Source: Inia geoffrensis
Taxonomy: Eukaryota; Chordata; Mammalia; Artiodactyla; Iniidae
DNA length: 64,000 nucleotides
Reading direction: 5' to 3'
NCBI GenBank assembly: GCA_036417435.1
Contig: CM070899.1
Coordinates: forward strand, 168,359,494 to 168,423,493
Positions 58,901-64,000 of the stretch are shown one piece after another. Each line of letters begins with the position of its first letter. Position 1 is the stretch's first letter. The position numbers were made by a program, and so were the translations under genes. The notes below the pieces were generated by a model. The model saw only the letters and a program-made list of their open reading frames with translations. It was not told the origin of the DNA and searched no databases.

Positions 58901-60770
58901 TCCCTGTTCTTTCTGTATCAAGCCTAGGGGAATATAATTTTTCTTCCTCTTAAAGTGATTACAATGGATACTGGAAGCTGGGACTTGACTCTGCTGTTTA
59001 AAATCATTCCTTGATTTGAAGCAATTCCTATAGCTTCTCTGGGCTTAGGTTATGCCACTGAAGCTGGAAATCACACATTAATTTGATCAGTTCAGGAAAA
59101 AAATCTACCACCTGGCAGCATGTCCAAATGAACTCTGGTCAAAGAACTCAAATAGCTGAAGTGGGAAGCTCATATAAAAAGGAACACTGTCTATCTGTGA
59201 TTCTTTAAAGACACTTCATAATTTTCGTATCCCTCCATCATGCAAATGATAGACTTTAAGAGTTTCTGATCCTTGGAGGCATGGAGTTTTTTAAATGCCG
59301 AGGAGCTATGATCATACTCTCCTTTGTCCAGGAGGTGGAGGTCTTACATATTTAATCTCAGTAGACTCCAGTGAAACCAAGTATTTGACAACAAGGGTCC
59401 AAGTTTCCTTTTTCCAGATAAGGAGGAAGCATATGCATTTTGGAATGTTGTATGGATGGTATTGTACTTTATTTTCTTCCTTTGAGTGAGTTTTGTTTTG
59501 AAAAGTAGATGCCAGTGTATGATTTTGAACCTTCGATGGTTTGTGGTGCCAACTTCCTGCTCTCCAGCTGTGCCACGTTTCTTCTGTTCTTGGTCTCACT
59601 TACGTCATTCCCCTAAATAGAGCCAACGTTGATGCCTTAGTGCTGTGAATTTCTCTCATGCCACTTGCTGTACTTGGCATTTGAGGACCTCTCAAGGCTC
59701 TCTCCATCTCTCCAAGCATTAGGATAAGAACCAGGGTGAAATATGTACAATCTGGGTGACTGCATCTCTCTGCTTTTTTTTTTTCAACCCAACTCATCCA
59801 AGACAGCCCAAGGTCAGAGGCAGCATCTTTTTTTTTTTTTTTAATTTCCGAAGTTTTTTTCCCTTTTTTCTAAGCCTGATTGTGCTAAGAAACTATATGC
59901 TAATTAATAGATAATTAACGGGTTTCCTCTGGTTTAACCACATATGTTAACCAGTGTATTTAGATACAGGTTGAAGAAGGGGGTCAGCCATCCTTTAGAA
60001 TGCAGAAGGAATGTAAACAGTTTTCAAGACCATTTTCTTTGGTGGAGGGAGTTGGGTGGGAAGAGGGTATATGCCGGTCTCTCTTGGAGGGGCCTTCAGT
60101 CTGGACTCCCATCAGCTCTGAGAAACGAGGAGTCAAGAGGTTACCAGTTGACATACCACAGCCGTATTTAGTATACGGGACAGAGTCTGCAAACACGTTT
60201 CAGCATATGCCCACTGCATCATAGCTTACTTTCTCAACTGGTTAAAATAGAGTCTTTCATTTCAGCGAACAAACATTGCGTGTTTCATGTATGGAATTTT
60301 GCATTATGTACTCTGGTGGAAATTAAAAAGAATAAGGCACAACCCCAGCTCCTGGGGAGCTTATCATCCAGCTGTCTAAACCTTGGAGTTGAGAAAGTGT
60401 TTTAAAAGGGTGACGTTCTAGAGATATTCTTTAAGAAAATGATAGTCGATGTAAGTTTTTGCCATTGTGCTTGTGATTAAGCACTTCGCTGGGCGCCGTG
60501 GGTGCACCGCCAGTCCCACTATCAACCCACCCGCCACCTCCCACCCTCGATCCTGAGCAGCTGGATTCCCCGTAGCTGGTGCACAGTTCGGAATTGACTC
60601 CCCAAAGTGGGGAAAAGCTAATAAATATGATTTAGGATGAAAGGCGCTGTGTAAACGCTTGAGCTGTTATTACTGTTCCCGTGCACTTTATTTTTAAATT
60701 GTGCATCCTTTTAAGTAGATGACTCGTTCGCCCCAGTCTCCATTATATCGAAGCAAAGCATTCACAGAAA
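58901..60770. other. Unique intronic sequence upstream of the second exon
   Basis: No repeat beyond T runs (59776-59784, 59828-59842). The text at 59880-59925 has several ATTAAT/TAATTA cores. A short GC-rich patch at 60488-60600 (GCGCCGTGGGTGCACCGCC) stands out about 200-300 bp before the exon. Confidence 0.4.
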
Positions 60771-60800
60771 TTTCTAAAACCTTTTCATTTCTCTCTGTAG
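60771..60800 (+). promoter_or_regulatory. CELF2: 3' splice site of the second CELF2 exon
   Basis: A branch-point-like TTTCTAAAAC (60771-60780) is followed by the pyrimidine tract CTTTTCATTTCTCTCTGTAG ending at 60800. The phase matches the donor at 9248, and the joined product is the intact RNP1 motif. Confidence 0.92.
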
Positions 60801-60883
60801 GTTGTTGTTTCGTAACATTTTATACAAGAAAAGCTGCACTTGAGGCCCAGAATGCACTGCACAATATTAAAACTTTACCTGGG
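60801..60883 (+). CDS. CELF2: CELF2 coding exon: RNP1 half of RRM1 (partial CDS)
   Basis: This 83-nt exon completes the split Gly codon (G|GT) and encodes 27 residues, [20 protein letters not shown] then NIKTLPG. Together with SKG of the previous exon it builds the RRM1 RNP1 octamer KGCCFVTF, whose aromatic residues on beta 3 stack on RNA bases. It also carries helix 2 ([14 protein letters not shown]). It ends exactly at a codon boundary (CCT GGG) before GTGAGT. NIKTLPG separates CELF2 from CELF1, which I recall as NMKVLPG. Skipping 83 nt would shift the frame and remove RNP1, so the exon is expected to be constitutive. Unspliced read-through would stop at 60992-60994. The rest of RRM1 must lie beyond the right edge of the window. 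Confidence 0.96.
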
Positions 60884-60889
60884 GTGAGT
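60881..60889 (+). promoter_or_regulatory. CELF2: 5' splice site of the second CELF2 exon
   Basis: GGG|GTGAGT is a strong consensus donor, with the intron starting at 60884. It leaves the reading frame in phase 0 after Gly87. Confidence 0.92.
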
Positions 60890-63800
60890 CGGTTTACTTT
60901 TGTACCAAAATCACTTTATTGCTTGAAAATGGTCCTTTCAACTGAAGGTTCTAGTGATGGGCTCTTAGTGCCAAAAATGACTTTGGGCTTTTGAGGAGGG
61001 TGTGCTGACCCCACCTCCCGTCCCCACTGCAGCAGCCAGAGCAGCTGGCCAGCCCCCTCAAGAAATGCTGGCATTACCGCTGACAGAAAGACCTCTCAGA
61101 GAGTATGTCCCCTGGTTAGAAAATCAGAGTGACCCCACTGGCTCGCAGTGGCTGAAAAGAGGACTGGGTGGGCTGCAATTTCAAAACGGGGGGAAACTCC
61201 ACACACACACACGCACAAGAGGAGCAAATGGAAAAGGAAAACCTTTTACTCACCAGGAGCCTCTTTTCAAATTTAGTCCTTAGATTTTTCTTTTGAAAGG
61301 ACAAAAATGTACCCTGCACAGCCATAATATTCAACCTCCTAATGGTTTCTAAACAGTCAGTGGTGGTTAACAAAGTCAATGTTTTAATGCCCAATTTGCG
61401 GCTTCATGTCGATAGAGAACAGAAAATACAAAGCTTACAATTTTTTCCATTTCCTTCCCAGTAATTTTGGATGCTTGGTACCATTCACTAGAAATGAACT
61501 GATGTGGGCTATAGCTACTTCATCGGAATACATGATTTCTGGGGGGCTGTGACAGTTTTGTCTAGTGTATGCTGGTATAAATTTCTCTGTGCTGTCGGGA
61601 TATCTTCCCTGTTAACTCAAATATCAGGGATGAGTTAGTTTAATAGCATAATGATTTGTGTAGGTGATAGTGAAGAACCTCTGGTAATCAGTGCTATGTT
61701 AATGATTTTATTGAAACCTGGTTTGATAATAGTAAAAGAAAGATAACGTGATGTCCCTAATGTTTTCAGCGTATAATTCTAACTTTTTATCATTCATCTG
61801 TCGTGCTAACCTATGTACACAAGTCATTTGATACCCTGTCACCCTCAGAAAAGATAGCATTTGTTTAATTCACCTTAGCGCAATTGAAAATTGTATAATA
61901 TTTTAGTGACAAGACAGTCAGTAGAAGGTTTTCAAAACATTAGCTTCGTAATAACAAAAAAGCAATAAGTTATGAACCTTGGTCTCAAATCACACCACTT
62001 TGGTTTTCCCCTTTTTGTGTGAGCAAATCGGAGAGACGGTGGTTCAGAAAAGCAAGTGTGATAGCAGAATTCTCCCTCCCAATTCAATTTAACTACTTCT
62101 CCCTGAAACTTCTAAGGTGGTTTTTAGTAACGGAGATTTTACTGGGCCTAAGTGCTTTGCCTAATGATTTTTTAAGTATCATTGCAGCTTCATTCTCTGC
62201 ATAAATGGAATTTTTCCAACGTAAATTCTAGGAGGTTGCAGCGTTAGGTTACATTATTGAACGAAGCAACCAAGTTAAATATTTACTGGCAATGGTAGAA
62301 AAAAAATTTTTTTATTTCCCAGGCTCCTAATCCACCCCAAAACCCACTTGGTATTCCTTCTTCTAGAAAGAAATACTTTACAGTAATTAGTGTCCAAAAT
62401 CCCTTCTAGGTGTGTTTAAAAAAATTACTTGATGATAAATTGTTACTTAGTATTTAGGGTGTATAGAGGCACATCACGTCCTATTTTAAATTAATGCAGA
62501 GCTTGGTTAATTTGAGTCCATCACCTCCACTAGGAGAGGGACATAGCTCTTTAACATGCAATTTTCATACGTGAAGATGCTCCCTAGGAACCCAGAAGTG
62601 ATCTGATGAGTGGGCCATGTTGAAAAACCTACAAATGACTGATGAGTTTGCTCCCGTTTGGGACACCTTACTCTGACCCTTTTCTCAGCAAACGAATAGC
62701 ATCTTCTGTATTTAAAAAAAAAAAAAAAAAAAATGTTGCCCATGTCTCTTTTTCGCCTTAAAAATTCTGCATGCAGAAGCCAGGGCTGGTGATTTTGGAA
62801 AAACCCATTATTAAGGACAAGAAATCTGGGCTTGGAAAAGATGGTCTGTGGATTGTTTTCGGCTTGCTTTCTATCCAGTTCAATTTCCTATGCCCAGTTA
62901 CTTGAGGTGGGTTAAATGAAAATTTTGAGAAGTCAGGTCTGATTTGTAAGCTCCTAGCCTTCACAGTGCTCACAGTATTGCTACATCTGCCATTTCAAAT
63001 TAGGTGCATGGGAACAGAGTTCCACGTCTTGCATTTATGTATTGCTTTATCTGATCAGCATCACCCTTAACAGCTCCAGGAAGAACATGAAAGTGGTTTC
63101 CTATCAGCTGGGAGCTTTGGTGGGCAGGAAGCAAAGGGGCCAGATAAAAGATTAATGCATATTCTTGGGGAAAAAAATATTACAGGGTGCCTTTCTGTTT
63201 GATTACAAGCCTTGGAATTAGTCAACATTTCCATAATTCTAAACCAATATACACCTGTTTTCCCACTGCGATGTGAAGGAACAACTTAATTTAACAGAAT
63301 CCCTGCTGTGCTAAATCTCTCATTAAATACCAAGTGAGTTCGGTAATTTAAAGTTGTAACACTACTATTTTAACTGGTTGCCTTCATATTATGAAATTAA
63401 TAAGAAATTAATGATGCACTTTGCCATATGCCTTCAATTTCTTTCTGAATAAAAATAAAAGGGATAAAGAAAAATGCATCACCAGCTGACACTTTAAAGC
63501 TTTTCTGGTTGTAATCATTTCTCCTGTGGATAAAATCCATTAAAAATGCACGTGCTGCCTTTTTTTTCTAAAGTGTCCACAACTTTCTGTGTAAAACAAG
63601 ATCAAATAGTGCTGGGTGTTTGGTTGGAGGTTTTTTTCCCTATTTAGTTTTCTTTTGCAGTTGATGTGTTTTGTCGTAATGGAACTTTTCATCACGCAAC
63701 CAAACTTGGTGAATGTTGAGAGACTATCATTCTTGAGAGAAACAAAGAACTTGGTTAGTATGGGAGAGGAAGAAAACCTGATGGGATGTTCGTTTATGCA

Positions 63801-64000
63801 GTTGGATGTGTCTGCTCTCAGATTTTTATATAAAGGCACCCTTCCTCCCATCTCATGTATGGATTATAGAGACCCTTTCTGTGGTGAGGTATAGGACAAA
63901 GCATCTAGGCCTTACTTAGCAGTGCAAAGGCATTAAGGACACATTTCTCAAGCCTGCCTCTTACCATGTGACTGAGAAAGACGCTGGGTCTTACGTCCTC
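60884..64000 (+). other. CELF2: Following CELF2 intron, 5' part
   Basis: Starts at the GTGAGT donor. No SINE, LINE or MIR is recognised in 3.1 kb, only an (AC)n run at 61200-61211 and a poly-A run at 62714-62733. The interval is AT-rich, and its repeat poverty next to an exon could reflect constraint. No next exon is seen before the window ends. Confidence 0.6.

Larger units (their letters stand above)
9249..60800 (+). other. CELF2: Large CELF2 intron (51.6 kb) between the RRM1 exons
   Basis: The 51,552-bp interval is bounded by the matched donor and acceptor above. It holds eight of the ten CHR SINEs, all the L1 pieces, MIR/L2/MER5 remnants and several microsatellites, each listed separately. 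No further exon with CELF2 similarity and no other gene was recognised in it. Confidence 0.9.
1..64000 (+). other. CELF2: CELF2 gene, internal portion
   Basis: The two coding exons at 9052-9248 and 60801-60883 place the DNA between and around them inside the CELF2 transcription unit on the + strand. No exon for the RRM1 C-terminus, RRM2, linker or RRM3 appears, so the gene continues to the right. The exon at 9052 starts mid-codon after an acceptor, so longer N-terminal isoforms must use exons to the left. Whether bases 1 to about 8230 are intron of long isoforms or also 5' flank of a short isoform cannot be settled from sequence alone. Most interspersed repeats lie antisense to the gene, as expected for intronic insertions. 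Confidence 0.85.

Noticed and set aside
60884..60994. Continuation of the CELF2 frame past the GTGAGT donor as a longer exon
   Set aside because: The donor is strong, the 83-nt exon fits the protein exactly, and the following residues ([13 protein letters not shown]) do not match CELF family RRM1.

Overview
The window is mammalian nuclear DNA, almost certainly from a cetacean. The only protein-coding gene I can support is part of CELF2 (CUGBP Elav-like family member 2, an RNA-binding splicing and mRNA-stability regulator), transcribed left to right. Two internal coding exons are visible. One lies at 9052-9248 (197 nt), holding the ATG of the short isoform and the first half of RRM1. The other lies at 60801-60883 (83 nt), holding the RNP1 half of RRM1. 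They are separated by a 51,552-bp intron and join in frame to give 87 codons that match the CELF2 N-terminus ([20 protein letters not shown] on one exon, [20 protein letters not shown] on the next). CELF2 is preferred over CELF1 because of [21 protein letters not shown] and HNIKTLPG.

The cetacean call rests on the repeats. Ten copies of a tRNA-derived SINE of the CHR type (consensus head GGCTTCCCTGGTGGCGCAGT) are present, several with clear target-site duplications. Five short L1 3' ends of artiodactyl/cetacean type are also present. I saw no Bov-tA, Bov-B, pig PRE1 or primate Alu copies.

Layout. 1-9051: upstream intron (or 5' flank of a short isoform), with two CHR SINEs, several MIRs, and from about 8230 a GC-rich stretch with a CCAAT box. 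9052-9248: CELF2 exon. 9249-9500: dense CpG island with an Sp1-type box and a (GC)7 run just inside the donor. 9501-27034: unique intron with old MIR/L2 fragments and three CHR SINEs. 27035-about 32750: a block of antisense ancient L1 sequence, with a second L1 3' fragment nested in it and a CHR SINE inserted later with a 13-bp duplication. 32800-45590: mostly unique DNA with L2, L1M, MIR and MER5-like fragments. 45590-59000: younger insertions (L1 3' ends, four CHR SINEs, (TG)n and (GATA)n arrays). 60801-60883: CELF2 exon. 60884-64000: following intron, repeat-poor and AT-rich.

Nothing in the window looks like a novel multi-gene system. The open frames elsewhere are short and explained by repeats, GC-rich or purine-rich composition, or chance. 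Points worth a second look are the CpG island and possible internal promoter at the exon, the RNP1 motif split by the giant intron, sense-strand UG repeats upstream of the second exon, G-quadruplex-prone runs, and the layered history of the LINE block.
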